64,000 nucleotides of DNA from Paenibacillus sp. IHBB 10380 (GCF_000949425.1 NZ_CP010976.1:1302001-1366000), one strand, 5' to 3'; counted from the first letter of the stretch, positions 54,044-63,195 are shown. Notes: a model not told the origin generated them from the sequence alone. Translations and numbers: made by a program.

Positions 54044-54541
54044 ATGAAAAAAAGAACAAGCAAGTTTTTGTATATCGTTATTAGTATGATATTTATTGTT
54101 TATTTACTTGTATTGTTACGAGTCATTTTATTTAAAGATGCCCCATTGTATAATCTTTTTGCAGGTATCGGAATTGGTGCTCGGGCATTAAACTTAATTC
54201 CATTTGCCTCAATGATTGACATGATAACAGACTCTATCATAAGTTTAATAAGATTAGCTCAAAATATTATGGGCAATATTGTGTTGTTTATTCCTTTAGG
54301 TATCTTCCTTCCACTACTTTATAAAAGGAATAATAAGGCTGTTCTGTTATCTGGGGTTGGACTAAGTTTATTGTTTGAAATTGTTCAATTTATATTTGCT
54401 ATTGGAAGTAGCGATATTGATGATATTATTTTGAATGTTTTAGGCACGATTGCTGGACTTTATATATACAGGATAATTGAAAGGATTTTACATAATAGAA
54501 TTCAGATATTAGTAACAGTATTCGTGCTTTTCTTATTATGA
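54044..54541 (+). CDS. VanZ-family membrane protein
   Basis: The product of about 165 residues has four predicted membrane helices and the VanZ pattern: LNLIPFASM after the first loop, MGNIVLFIPLGIFLP, and GLSLLFEIVQFIF followed by SSDIDDIILNVLGTIAGL. VanZ proteins confer low-level teicoplanin resistance in some hosts; most have no known role. The start at ATG 54044 (GAGGGA upstream) is preferred over 54002, which has only a T-rich leader. It overlaps the next gene. Confidence 0.87.
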   Translation: MKKRTSKFLYIVISMIFIVYLLVLLRVILFKDAPLYNLFAGIGIGARALNLIPFASMIDMITDSIISLIRLAQNIMGNIVLFIPLGIFLPLLYKRNNKAVLLSGVGLSLLFEIVQFIFAIGSSDIDDIILNVLGTIAGLYIYRIIERILHNRIQILVTVFVLFLL

Positions 54542-54963
54542 GTGTTTTAGGTTTTGGCATATTACTTACCTCAAGCAGTAATCTGTTTAAGTATAAACCT
54601 ACTGAAAGAATTGTACGCAACGAACAAATAATAAAGGATACAGAGGGACAAAAGGCAGCTATAGCAGGAAAAATAAAAAAACTAGATAATGTAGAATTAA
54701 CAGTTGAAGGGTTTGTATCATCTGTGAATGAGGAAGCAGAAGTAAAGAAGATAAATGTGATACCTGAAACTAAGGTGATCCTTGCAAATGGCACTGAGGA
54801 GTTCTTTTTCAGTACTTTAGTAAAGGAAACGACGGATTACTCTATCCTAAGCTACAAAAAATTTAAGCATAATTTCAATCAGTACGCGGAAAAAGCAGTG
54901 AAAATATGGAGCAAGGACGGTATTAATGCCGATTCAATGATTATTTTTATTTGGAATGATTAA
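54538..54963 (+). CDS. Exported or membrane-anchored protein of unknown function
   Basis: This 141-residue protein starts at the ATGA overlapping the VanZ stop and has a short hydrophobic N-terminus (SVLGFGILLTSSSN). The soluble remainder is Lys/Glu-rich with beta pattern (VELTVEGFVSSV, TKVILANGTEEFFF). No family recognised. The coupling suggests it works with the VanZ protein. Confidence 0.65.
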   Translation: MSVLGFGILLTSSSNLFKYKPTERIVRNEQIIKDTEGQKAAIAGKIKKLDNVELTVEGFVSSVNEEAEVKKINVIPETKVILANGTEEFFFSTLVKETTDYSILSYKKFKHNFNQYAEKAVKIWSKDGINADSMIIFIWND

Positions 54964-54964
54964 G

Positions 54965-55135
54965 CAAGTAGAGCATCAAGCTTAAACTGAGGGTAAAGGC
55001 GTTTGAGTCGCTTATATTCATGGTCGTAGTGCTCGGGCTGAGTGGTCCTCATTTGGGTTGGAGTCCCGTTTCATTCAGCAATGGGTACGGCTTTTCATCC
55101 ATGCAGATCAGCGGGCATGTCTCGTCATAGGGAAA
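54965..55135 (-). pseudogene. IS630-family transposase remnant
   Basis: On the minus strand one frame reads PYDETCPLICMDEKPYPLLNE and, after a frameshift and stop, another reads TTQPEHYDHEYKRLKRL. CMDEKPYxLL and PExxDxEYKR are the hallmark block around the first catalytic Asp region of IS630-type transposases (DDE fold). Only about 55 codons survive, out of frame with each other. No inverted repeats are recognised. Confidence 0.7.
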
Positions 55136-55180
55136 ACGAAAGTACGGTCATTGATTGAATACCAGAAGTAGATTTATCAC

Positions 55181-55204
55181 GGGGGCTTAGCTCAGCTGGG
55201 AGCA
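55181..55204 (+). tRNA. tRNA-Ala-like 5' fragment
   Basis: GGGGGCT-TA-GCTCAGCTGGGAGC is the acceptor strand, D stem and D loop of tRNA-Ala. The sequence then leaves the tRNA pattern. Its acceptor strand can pair with AGGCTCC in the 3' fragment at 56054-56060, so the two may be halves of one interrupted gene. Confidence 0.6.
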
Positions 55205-55231
55205 CTGAAATCTGTTTTTAGAGGGATAATT

Positions 55232-55986
55232 GTGGATAATGAATTATTAGTACAAAGACAACAGAATACTCAATTATCCGATGGATTTAGTGGGTTTGAA
55301 GTTTCTTTGAGAGATCTTGGGCTTCCAACTGAAGGAATCATAGCTGAAGCGGATGAACATAAGCGTGTAGGCAGTAATCACAGCTTGACAAGGCAAGAGA
55401 TGTTTCATATTCCCTTTGAGTTGAAGGGGAGGGCTGCTACACAAAGATATAGTATTCCTGGACTTCCTAGTTTATATTTAGGCAGTTCATGTTATATTTG
55501 CTGGGAAGAACTTCATAGGCCAGATTTAAACACAGTAAATCGTGTAAGAGTAAAAAGAAGTGGTGATGATACATATTTAGATTTTGGCTTGACACCAGGC
55601 GGTTTTCAGAAATCATTAGTGAAATCGTGGCGGCAGATCAAACTCATACTAAGATGTATGAACGGGTCTTGAAAGCTTATATTATGAGCTCTATTTTTCG
55701 GTTAACATTGAGCAAAGTAGATATAATTACAAATTAACTCAGAATTTTGTTTTTCCTGTTAAATCATTTGAGTTGACGGGATTTTGTAAAGAGTTAAAGG
55801 AAAGTTCCGAATTAACTAATCTGTACCTTGGCAGGTGTATCAGATACTCCTAGTTTATTTGTTGGTACTCCTTCAAGCAATAAAATAGGAATCTGTGAAG
55901 GTGATAATTCCTATGAACTAACACAATTTGGTAAACTGGAACAATATTTAGACGGATTAGCTACTGCTGAAATTATGACACCCTAA
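55232..55986 (+). pseudogene. Decayed RES-domain protein gene
   Basis: GTG 55232 (GAGGGA upstream) opens 146 codons in which RYSIPGLPSLYLGSSCYICWEEL and RPDLN match the RES domain, the toxic NAD-degrading fold of Xre-RES systems and related single proteins. The expected continuation is found in other frames: VAADQTHTKMYERVLKAY, then NFVFPVKSFELTGFCKEL, then the end SNKIGICEGDNSYELTQFG before TGA/TAA near 55986. At least two frameshifts separate the pieces. No Xre antitoxin gene lies beside it. Confidence 0.7.
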
Positions 55987-56035
55987 AAAAATGATGGTGC
56001 AAGCTAGCTTCTTAACAAATCACAGCTAAAGATTC

Positions 56036-56064
56036 GGGTAGTGTAATCCCCCTAGGCTCCACCA
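56036..56064 (+). tRNA. tRNA-Ala-like 3' fragment
   Basis: GGGTAGTGTAATCCCCCTAGGCTCCACCA corresponds to a degenerate T arm plus the acceptor strand CTAGGCTCC and CCA, as at the 3' end of Bacillales tRNA-Ala. It is followed by a hairpin of AATAAATCAA with TTGATTTATT (56069-56108). Confidence 0.55.
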
Positions 56065-56068
56065 AAAC

Positions 56069-56154
56069 AATAAATCAAACCACTTCTTAGGAAATGGCTT
56101 GATTTATTCTAGAGAAACCTGCGTCTTTTTCAAAGACAGTGGCTTTCTCTTTTG
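56069..56154. terminator. Two consecutive hairpins upstream of the MFS gene end
   Basis: The first is AATAAATCAA...TTGATTTATT (56069-56108). The second is AGAGAAA...TTTCTCT enclosing GTCTTT/AAAGAC (56111-56150), with TTTTG after it. They can act for the plus direction and, less certainly, for the convergent MFS gene. Confidence 0.6.
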
Positions 56155-56247
56155 TTTTACGGCGTACATAGCGAAGTATACTTATCGATCTTACGAAGCA
56201 GATGATCGGCAGGAACAAGTTCTACAGAATTGAGGTCGTTCCTCATA

Positions 56248-57450
56248 TTATTTTACCAAGCTGCTAGCTGATTGGTTTTCTTTCCACATCATTGTAATGA
56301 CAAGACCAATAAACATAATGACAGCAGCAAAGAGATATGGATAGTTGATGTTTACATCAAATAATATACCGGCTAACGCGGGCCCGACGATATTGCCCAA
56401 GCTTGTATAGGTTGAGTTCATTCCAGCGATAAATCCTTGTTCTTTTTCGGCCGTTTTTGATAAATAAGTCGTTAATGCTGGTCGTAGCAAGTCAAATGCG
56501 AGAAAGATGAAGCAAGTTATTAGCAAAATGGCTAAATAGCTTGAGATCATGGTGGATGCTACCGCTAATACTACGCCAGTGATTAAGCAAATCTGGATGA
56601 GTTTCTTTTCACCGAGTTTATCTACCATTTTACCAAACATAAAGACCTGAACAACAACCCCGAATATTGAGCTTAGTGTAATAATGGTAGCAATATCTCG
56701 TGGAGTGAAGCCAAATTTATGATCAGAATACAGACTAAATACAGTTTCATATTCTGATAAACCAAAGGCCAGTACAAACACAATAATAAAGGCAATAAAA
56801 TATTGTGGATGAAATGATCGTTTGATATCACTTACAAAGTTTGTATCTTTTTTAAGCTGTGTAGTTTCCAAAAGCTGCTGTTTGGTTAGTGGCTCTTTTA
56901 GAATAAATAGGGATGAAATACATGTTATTAATGCGAAGCCACCAGCAAAGTAGAAGGGGGCACGCACACCCAGCTCAGCAATAAAACCTCCAATACCTGG
57001 GCCAATAATAAAACCGAAACTAATGGCGGCAGAAATATAGCCCATCGCTTTTGGCCTTTCCTCTATTGAGGTAATATCTGCAACATAGGCAGTAACGGCT
57101 GGCATAATAAATGCACCACTAATGCCTCCTAATATTCTGGAGAAATACAGAACGAATACATTTGTACTTAAACCGAATATCACCTCTGATAGACTGAAGA
57201 TGAATAAGCCAATTATGATCATTTTCTTTCTACCATAAGTGTCAATCCATCGTCCTGCCAAGGGAGACATGAGTAATTGTGCGAATGCAAAGGCCGCCAT
57301 AAGATAACCCATCGATTGGCCTGATAAATGCATCATATTCATAAAGGATGGCATAACAGGGATGATAAGTCCGACTCCTAGAAAAACAATGAATATATTA
57401 CTTAATAGAATGAGTAAGACTGTTTTTTGTTCTTTCAATGGTTTCTTCAT
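56248..57450 (-). CDS. Multidrug-type MFS transporter (DHA1 family)
   Basis: This protein of about 400 residues has 12 predicted helices and the MFS loop GRWIDTYGRKKMI after helix 2. Motif C of drug:H+ antiporters (GYISAAISFGFIIGPGIGG) lies in helix 5. It resembles NorA/TetA-type exporters of Bacilli. The start is ATG at 57450 with AGAGAGGT upstream; the longer frame runs into the TetR gene. It follows the TetR gene by 25 bases, so both form one operon controlled by the repressor. Confidence 0.87.
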   Translation of the reverse strand: MKKPLKEQKTVLLILLSNIFIVFLGVGLIIPVMPSFMNMMHLSGQSMGYLMAAFAFAQLLMSPLAGRWIDTYGRKKMIIIGLFIFSLSEVIFGLSTNVFVLYFSRILGGISGAFIMPAVTAYVADITSIEERPKAMGYISAAISFGFIIGPGIGGFIAELGVRAPFYFAGGFALITCISSLFILKEPLTKQQLLETTQLKKDTNFVSDIKRSFHPQYFIAFIIVFVLAFGLSEYETVFSLYSDHKFGFTPRDIATIITLSSIFGVVVQVFMFGKMVDKLGEKKLIQICLITGVVLAVASTMISSYLAILLITCFIFLAFDLLRPALTTYLSKTAEKEQGFIAGMNSTYTSLGNIVGPALAGILFDVNINYPYLFAAVIMFIGLVITMMWKENQSASSLVK

Positions 57451-57475
57451 GAAGTAATACCTCTCTTTTGTAAAA

Positions 57476-58057
57476 TCATAGCTGTGAAATACCTCTCCAA
57501 AATACGGTCCATGAGGCATTTAGTTTATCGTTTAAACGTTTTTCATTATTCCCATATGCAAGCTCTAACATAATCGAATCAACAACACCTAAGAAGGCAA
57601 GAGTAGGGACGGAGGCGGTATCTTTCATGATGGATTTTGTATCGATCCAATCTTGAAATTTGCTTTCTAGTACGGTTTGAATCTTTATTTCCGTATCAAT
57701 GACTTCCTCATTAATCGCTGTTGCCAGATGGAGAGGTGGGAAAAAAGACATACGTAGCCAAAACTTTAACTGCTCGCTCTTTTGAAACAAATCAATGACC
57801 AATTGCAAATATCCAAATAAATCTGCTTTGGGATTTTGGGTATCCACTTTACTCAAATATTGTAGTTTCGATGAGATTTCTGCCTCTTTGGCATCTTGTA
57901 AAACTTGTAGAAATAGATCATCTTTCCCTTTGAAATGAGCATAGAGAGACTGTTTTCTCATACCGACATTCTCGGCAATTTGAGACAGAGATGCTCCCTC
58001 ATACCCATGAATTGTGAAAAATTTTAAAGCGACGTCTTTAATTTTTTTACTTTTCAA
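57476..58057 (-). CDS. TetR/AcrR-family repressor
   Basis: The regulator of about 193 residues has the TetR HTH (ALKFFTIHGYEGASLSQIAENVGMRKQSLYAHFKGKDDL) and a helical ligand domain. TTG at 58057 follows AGGTGATT by a few bases; the GTG at 58066 is inside that site. It lies upstream of the MFS gene and behind a palindromic operator, a standard drug-responsive efflux pair. Confidence 0.88.
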   Translation of the reverse strand: MKSKKIKDVALKFFTIHGYEGASLSQIAENVGMRKQSLYAHFKGKDDLFLQVLQDAKEAEISSKLQYLSKVDTQNPKADLFGYLQLVIDLFQKSEQLKFWLRMSFFPPLHLATAINEEVIDTEIKIQTVLESKFQDWIDTKSIMKDTASVPTLAFLGVVDSIMLELAYGNNEKRLNDKLNASWTVFWRGISQL

Positions 58058-58076
58058 TAGAATCACCTCGACATTA

Positions 58077-58088
58077 ACGAACGTTCGT
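58077..58088. promoter_or_regulatory. Palindromic TetR operator
   Basis: The perfect 12-base palindrome ACGAACGTTCGT lies 20 bases before the TetR start. It is AT-flanked and well placed to block the promoter of the TetR-MFS operon. Confidence 0.65.
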
Positions 58089-58278
58089 CAGTTATATTAT
58101 CAAATTTAATTTTTTAATGCAAATGTAAATTGTTTTCAGTGATTAAGGTCGAGAGGTTATTCTATACTCATGGCCCCCTTTTAATGCACAGAACAGAAGC
58201 TCTCTTTTTCTTGCCAAGGGAGCTTTTGTGTTTATAAAAAGAACATTCTGTTATTGGAGGATGAAAATTGAACCTTGA

Positions 58279-58325
58279 ATAAGCCGCCATCAATGGAATA
58301 TTCCATGATAGCGGCTTATATTTTG
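58279..58325. terminator. Terminator at the end of the MBL gene region
   Basis: ATAAGCCGCCATCA...TGATAGCGGCTTAT with an inner TGGAATATTCCA forms a long stem. T-rich on the right, A/T-rich on the left. It lies 44 bases past the stop of the minus-strand MBL gene. Confidence 0.75.
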
Positions 58326-58368
58326 TTTGATTAGATGTACACACAGCCACGAGATTCTATTTAATATT

Positions 58369-59127
58369 TTAAGAAGAGATTGATTCACCATCATTAGGCA
58401 CTAATATGTTGTTGGAAAGACCCTTTTCATCGATAAAAACTTTTAATTCTTGTCTTGTTAATAAGCAGTGGTTGACAGTCTCCATATGTGAAACAATAAT
58501 AGTCGATTGTTGAGCTTCCAAATAGGTTTGATAGATGTCTTCTTTCGTCATAGTAATAGGATCACCTTGAAGAAATTGTGCGGCGCCTCCGTTTACAATA
58601 ATCACTTCGGGATTATGATGCTTGATGGCATCCTGAACATCACTGCACCATACTGTATCTCCTGCAATATATAGCGTCTTTTCATCCGGATGGTTAAAGA
58701 CAACACCTGAAACTTCACCCATTAAATGTCCTATTTCGCCTGTTCCATGTTTTCCATTTGTTCTAGTTAAGCTAATGCTTCCAATACTCGAAACATTAGT
58801 TAAAGATTCTACATTTAGAAAACCTTCTTTCTTAATTACTTCTACATCTTTTTCAGATTGTGCAAAAATTCTAATATTTTTAGGCAATGCTTCTATCGCA
58901 GCGGAATCAAAATGATCTGGATGTAAGTGAGTGACAATAACGATATCAACCTCAATTATTTCTTCAACAGGGATTGGTAAATCTATTGTTGGATTAAACT
59001 TGTCCTGATTCGGAGTGTTTGGAAATGGTGGATAAGCTCCCTTTTTTGCTAAGAAGGGATCAATTAAAAATTTCTTGTCTCCATAGTTCAAAATGATTGT
59101 TGCATTACGTATTTGTCTAATATTCAT
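58369..59127 (-). CDS. MBL-fold metallo-hydrolase (UlaG/YtkL-like)
   Basis: The 252-residue product has the metal motif THLHPDHFD (HxHxDH), further ligands in GKHGTGEIGH and IAGDTVW, and a terminal SHMETVNHC. This belongs to the beta-lactamase-fold group close to UlaG and YtkL, general hydrolases of small esters or lactones. AAGGAGG lies eight bases before the ATG. It stands alone, convergent to nothing and separated from the TetR operon by about 300 bases. Confidence 0.87.
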   Translation of the reverse strand: MNIRQIRNATIILNYGDKKFLIDPFLAKKGAYPPFPNTPNQDKFNPTIDLPIPVEEIIEVDIVIVTHLHPDHFDSAAIEALPKNIRIFAQSEKDVEVIKKEGFLNVESLTNVSSIGSISLTRTNGKHGTGEIGHLMGEVSGVVFNHPDEKTLYIAGDTVWCSDVQDAIKHHNPEVIIVNGGAAQFLQGDPITMTKEDIYQTYLEAQQSTIIVSHMETVNHCLLTRQELKVFIDEKGLSNNILVPNDGESISS

Positions 59128-59244
59128 GCTGTATTCCTCCTTTAATAATCCTCTTCTATAGGATAATATTTAAGGGGAAATGCGTACATAAATAAAATCA
59201 AGAGTATTTAAATATTACTTGAATTATGAAAGAGGTTGTCACTT

Positions 59245-59382
59245 ATGTTAGATAACACGGATAGAAAAATCCCTGAAGAGTTATTAACTGATGGTCGTAT
59301 CATAATAAAAGAATTAGGTGAGGGACTTAGTAAGGCTTATATAGTAAAGTGCGTAACTAGTGTCAAAATGCTTATCACTTAG
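59245..59382 (+). pseudogene. 45-codon fragment, possibly kinase-like
   Basis: ATG 59245 opens 45 codons to TAG. LLTDGRIIIKELGEGLSKAYIVKC recalls the first two strands and Gly-rich loop of a protein-kinase-like fold, then the sequence stops near a tRNA-like remnant. Only AGAGGTTG precedes it. It may be the head of a truncated gene. Confidence 0.35.
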
Positions 59383-59415
59383 TTTATGGTAAGGTGTTTT
59401 TGCGTAATGAAACCA

Positions 59416-59478
59416 ACCTGCCCCCTGACCTCTTCGCTAGCAGCGATGAGGTCAGGGGGCAGGTCCCCCAAGGCTCCA
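59416..59478 (+). repeat. Long perfect hairpin grading into a tRNA-Ala-like 3' end
   Basis: ACCTGCCCCCTGACCTC (59416-59432) and its exact complement (59448-59464) form 17 pairs, with TCGCT/AGCGA in the loop. The right arm continues as GGGGGCAGGTCCCCC-AAGGCTCCA, which resembles a tRNA T arm and acceptor strand (59446-59478) without CCA. Confidence 0.6.
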
Positions 59479-59482
59479 TACT

Positions 59483-59530
59483 AAAAAATCCGTTAAACAC
59501 AAGGGTTTCCGAGTGTTTGGTGGATTTTTT
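59483..59530. terminator. Terminator after the last tRNA-like remnant
   Basis: AAAAAATCC...AAACAC and GTGTTT...GGATTTTTT form a two-part stem with T-run right and A-run left. Confidence 0.8.
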
Positions 59531-59731
59531 GCATGGGGGAAATAACACTGAGATTGATTGGTGGTCACACGTTTGGTCACAATGAGTATTTTTTTTGATA
59601 CTTTTTTGATGGCAACCTAATTCCCCGAATTTCCAATCGGGGTGAATTGTATCTTTGTAAATTTTACATAAAATATATATGTGTTATATTAGTTTTATTA
59701 AATATAAAGGCTATCAAAGGAGAGCAATGTA

Positions 59732-60700
59732 ATGGTTGAGATGAAGGAGATTGCAAGAATTGCAGGCGTTTCAGTTTCTACTGTGTCTAATGTTCTGAAC
59801 GGACGTAAGAATGTAGGGCAAGCGACAAGGGAACGAGTTCTGCAAATTTGCAAAGAAAATGGATATATTCCGAATACTATGCGTAAAAAGGTTAAAATAG
59901 ATAAAAATAAAACGATTTTATTTATTTTTAGTGACTTTGACCGAGACTTTTATTTAAAAATATTTGAAGGTGTTAGCGATTTTCTTGCGAAAAATGGATA
60001 CGATTTGATTATCTGTACCAACAAATCCAGTGCCAAATTTATGCGGGGTAAATTTGCCGACGGTGCGATTAGTCTTGATGGAAGCCTGACGGATGATTTT
60101 CTAATTTCAGTTGCGAAGCCTGGCTTTCCTATTGTTTTAATGGACAGAATCTTAATGGATGAACATGGAAATACCAAAAGCGTTGTTGTCGATAATTATC
60201 CCGTGATGTGCGAAATGATGCAGGTTCTGGTTGATAAAGGATATAAGCACTTTGGCTATATCGGTGGACATGAATATACGTTAGATAATACAGAACGTTT
60301 TGCAGGGTTTATTGATACGTTATCGAAGAATAAAATTACGTTCGACCACAAAAAATATTTTTATGGGGATTATCGCGAAAAAAGTGGCTATCAGGCAGCG
60401 AAAATCATGATCCTGAGCAACGAATTGCCTGAGGTACTTATATGTGCAAACGACAATATGGCAATAGGGGCTATAAGAGCATTCGAAGAAAATAATATCA
60501 AAGTGCCAGAAGACATTGCTGTTACAGGGTTTGATGATTCTGTGAGAGCGGTTATAGCGGGGTTAACGACCATAACGATTCCACGGTACGAGAGTGGTTA
60601 TTTGGCAGCCAAGGAGCTACTGGATTTAATGGATGGATCGGCAAATAAGGAACCATTAAAATTAACTGCTACGATAAACTGGAGGATGACAGTGAAGTAA
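59732..60700 (+). CDS. LacI-family transcriptional regulator
   Basis: This 322-residue repressor has the LacI HTH at about 3-25 (EIARIAGVSVSTVSNVLNG) and a periplasmic-binding-like sugar domain ending TINWRMTVK. The YIPNTMRKKVK hinge region follows the HTH. It lies directly upstream of a sugar ABC importer and should repress it until the cognate sugar binds. AAAGGAGAGCA precedes the ATG. Confidence 0.93.
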   Translation: MVEMKEIARIAGVSVSTVSNVLNGRKNVGQATRERVLQICKENGYIPNTMRKKVKIDKNKTILFIFSDFDRDFYLKIFEGVSDFLAKNGYDLIICTNKSSAKFMRGKFADGAISLDGSLTDDFLISVAKPGFPIVLMDRILMDEHGNTKSVVVDNYPVMCEMMQVLVDKGYKHFGYIGGHEYTLDNTERFAGFIDTLSKNKITFDHKKYFYGDYREKSGYQAAKIMILSNELPEVLICANDNMAIGAIRAFEENNIKVPEDIAVTGFDDSVRAVIAGLTTITIPRYESGYLAAKELLDLMDGSANKEPLKLTATINWRMTVK

Positions 60701-60796
60701 AACTGAATTACATAATATAGTTAGTAAATAAAATTCGTAATCATTTAATAAAATTATATATTTTACTAAGTAAATTATTTATTTTTTCTTGATTAT

Positions 60797-60810
60797 TGTT
60801 AGCGCTTTCA
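60797..60810 (+). promoter_or_regulatory. cre/LacI-type operator
   Basis: TGTTAGCGCTTTCA matches the catabolite-responsive consensus TGWNANCGNTNWCA at every defined position. It is 49 bases before the binding-protein gene. It may bind CcpA, the adjacent LacI protein, or both. Confidence 0.7.
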
Positions 60811-60858
60811 ATATAATAACGTTAGGTAATTCACCATAAATATTGGGGGTCGAGAAAT

Positions 60859-62130
60859 TTGAAAAAGGTAAAAAAGGTATTTAGTTTACTAACGATGGCG
60901 GCGTTGATCACAGTACTAGCGGCGTGTGGTAACTCAGCAGGGAATAGCTCAAGCTCAGACCCTACAAATAAGGGTTCGGAGTCGGAAAGTCCAGAAAAGC
61001 TGGCAAAAATCTCGATCTTTCAATCCAAGGTTGAAATTGCAGAAGCGTTGGAAGGGTTGGCGGAGAAGTACTCGAAGGAAACTGGCAATGAGCTTGAAGT
61101 ATGGGGTTCGGCAGGGGACGGTTATATGACGCAATTACAGGGCAAGCTTGCGGCTAATCAGGGTCCGACGATTTTCAGTGTTCAAGCTGGCGCGGAGACA
61201 GAGAAGTTTAAATCCTACTACTACGACATGAGTAATGAAGCGTATGTCAAGAACATTGCTCCTAAGATGGCATTAGAAGTGGATGGCAAAGTTGTAGGCG
61301 TTCCGACAGGTGTTGAGGGCTTCGGTTTAGTCTACAACAAGAACTTGGTTGATCCAAAGAATGTAACAGATCTTGCCTCCTTTACAAAAACGTTAGAGAG
61401 TTTGAAAGCGGCTGGTAATAACGGACTGAGTCTTTCTCAAGAGGCTTACTTCCTGATTGGTCATATCATCAATACTCCTTTTGCTTTACAAGCGGATCCG
61501 AAGGCCTTTATCGAACAATTGAACAAAGGTGAAGTTAAGATGGCGGAGACGAAAGAATTCCAAGAGTTTGCGAAATTCATGGAAGTGATTAAAGCGAATT
61601 CAATTAATCCGATGGAAGTGACGTACGACACTCAGATGGGTGATCTAGCAACAGGTAAAACGGCCATTGTTCATCAAGGCAACTGGAGTAATGGCATGTT
61701 GACGGATTATGATGCATTGGAAGTCGGCATGATGCCATTGCCGTTGGCGGGCAATACCAAACTATCAGTAGATATTCCGGGCGGCTGGGTTATTAATAAA
61801 GAAGCAAGTGTGGCTGAGATTGAAGCGGCTAATTTTTTCATTAATTGGCTGTATACTAGTGAAACTGGTCAAAACACGATCATCAATGAATTCAAATTTA
61901 TTCCGGCAATGACGAATATAGAGGCGACCGATTTGGATCCGTTATCTCAAGCGGTGTTCGAAGCAACGAAGAGTGGGCAAACCATTCCTTGGGCGCTTAA
62001 CTACTTTCCACAAGGTATCATAGTTAATGATTTGGCTCCAGCTACAGCAAACTTTTTTCTGGAGAAAGATATGACTGGTGAACAATATTTACAAAAACTA
62101 GATAATGGGTGGGCAAAAGCAGTAAAGTAA
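60859..62130 (+). CDS. Sugar-binding lipoprotein of an ABC importer
   Basis: This 423-residue substrate-binding protein has a lipobox ending at Cys23 (LAAC), then a Ser-rich linker and the two-lobe family 1 binding fold (EVWGSAGDGYMTQLQGKLAA, PTGVEGFGLVYNKNLV, PGGWVINKEA). It belongs to the CUT1 group for oligosaccharides. Start is TTG 60859 after GGGGGTCGAG; no ATG is available in frame nearby. The two permease genes follow past a hairpin. Confidence 0.92.
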   Translation: MKKVKKVFSLLTMAALITVLAACGNSAGNSSSSDPTNKGSESESPEKLAKISIFQSKVEIAEALEGLAEKYSKETGNELEVWGSAGDGYMTQLQGKLAANQGPTIFSVQAGAETEKFKSYYYDMSNEAYVKNIAPKMALEVDGKVVGVPTGVEGFGLVYNKNLVDPKNVTDLASFTKTLESLKAAGNNGLSLSQEAYFLIGHIINTPFALQADPKAFIEQLNKGEVKMAETKEFQEFAKFMEVIKANSINPMEVTYDTQMGDLATGKTAIVHQGNWSNGMLTDYDALEVGMMPLPLAGNTKLSVDIPGGWVINKEASVAEIEAANFFINWLYTSETGQNTIINEFKFIPAMTNIEATDLDPLSQAVFEATKSGQTIPWALNYFPQGIIVNDLAPATANFFLEKDMTGEQYLQKLDNGWAKAVK

Positions 62131-62230
62131 TAAAATACAACAACATTATTTTGGATAAGAAATGACTGACTAGTAATGAAAAGCTAAATGATGCCTGTGC
62201 GTAATAGGAATAAATTATCATACTAAATGA

Positions 62231-62280
62231 AAACAAGAAAGCTTAATCTCTTACGATGTGGTTAGGCTTTCTTGTTTATT
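62231..62280 (+). terminator. Intergenic hairpin between binding protein and permeases
   Basis: AAACAAGAAAGCTTAA with TTAGGCTTTCTTGTTT, 16 pairs with one wobble around a 15-base loop. Such partial terminators usually lower permease expression relative to the binding protein. Confidence 0.75.
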
Positions 62281-62319
62281 ATCTCCTGTTCCATAAAAAC
62301 TAACTGTGGGTGAATAACT

Positions 62320-63195
62320 ATGAATAAAACCAAGAACAAAGCCTGGTTCGCTTTGTTTACAATGCCTTTATTCCTTATATTTACAATTGTTGTAATCATA
62401 CCGTTTATTATCGGAATTGCATACTCCTTCGTAAATTGGGATGGAATTTCCGCCAATCCTAAGGTATTTGTTGGCTTCGAAAATTATGTCCAACTGTTCC
62501 AAGATGAGCGATTTTACGCGTCCGCATGGCATACAATTAAGTTTACCGTTTTGGCGCTCATCTTTGTTAATTTGTTCGGGCTTTGTTTTTCACTACTTGT
62601 TACGAGTGGTCTTCGTGGAAGTAATTTGGCGCGCACCTTGTTCTTCATGCCGAATCTCATCGGCGGTCTGATACTAGGATATATATGGAAGTTTATTTTT
62701 ACGGATGCCTTCAAACTTATTGGAGAAAAAACGGGGATGGATGGTATTTTCTTTAATTGGATGCTTAATCCGCAATTTTCTTTATATGCCTTGGTCATTG
62801 TGTTTACCTGGCAAATGGCTGGGTACACGATGATTATCTATATCGCTGGCATGCAAGGAATCCCAGACGAAATGATGGAGGCCGCCAAGGTAGATGGGGC
62901 TAATTTATGGCATAGACTCACGAAAATCACATTCCCGTTGCTAATGCCTGCGTTCACCATTTGCTTCTTTATGACGCTTTCCGGTGCCTTCAAAATTTTC
63001 GACGTTAACTTGTCTTTAACGAATGGTGGTCCAGTTAACTCAACGGAATTATTCGCGATGAATATTTTTAATGAAATATTTGGCTACGGACATTATGGAC
63101 TTGGTCAGGCTAAAGGTATTGTGTTCTTCTTAATCGTTGCAATTGTTACATTGACGCAAGTAATCATTACGAAAAAGAAGGAGGTACAAATGTAA
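62320..63195 (+). CDS. Sugar ABC transporter permease (MalF/UgpA-like)
   Basis: This 291-residue inner-membrane permease has six predicted helices and the EAA loop EAAKVDGANLWHRLTKITFPLL that docks the ATPase. Its stop shares a base with the next start. No ATPase gene is in the window; CUT1 importers often use a shared MsmX-type ATPase. Confidence 0.92.
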   Translation: MNKTKNKAWFALFTMPLFLIFTIVVIIPFIIGIAYSFVNWDGISANPKVFVGFENYVQLFQDERFYASAWHTIKFTVLALIFVNLFGLCFSLLVTSGLRGSNLARTLFFMPNLIGGLILGYIWKFIFTDAFKLIGEKTGMDGIFFNWMLNPQFSLYALVIVFTWQMAGYTMIIYIAGMQGIPDEMMEAAKVDGANLWHRLTKITFPLLMPAFTICFFMTLSGAFKIFDVNLSLTNGGPVNSTELFAMNIFNEIFGYGHYGLGQAKGIVFFLIVAIVTLTQVIITKKKEVQM

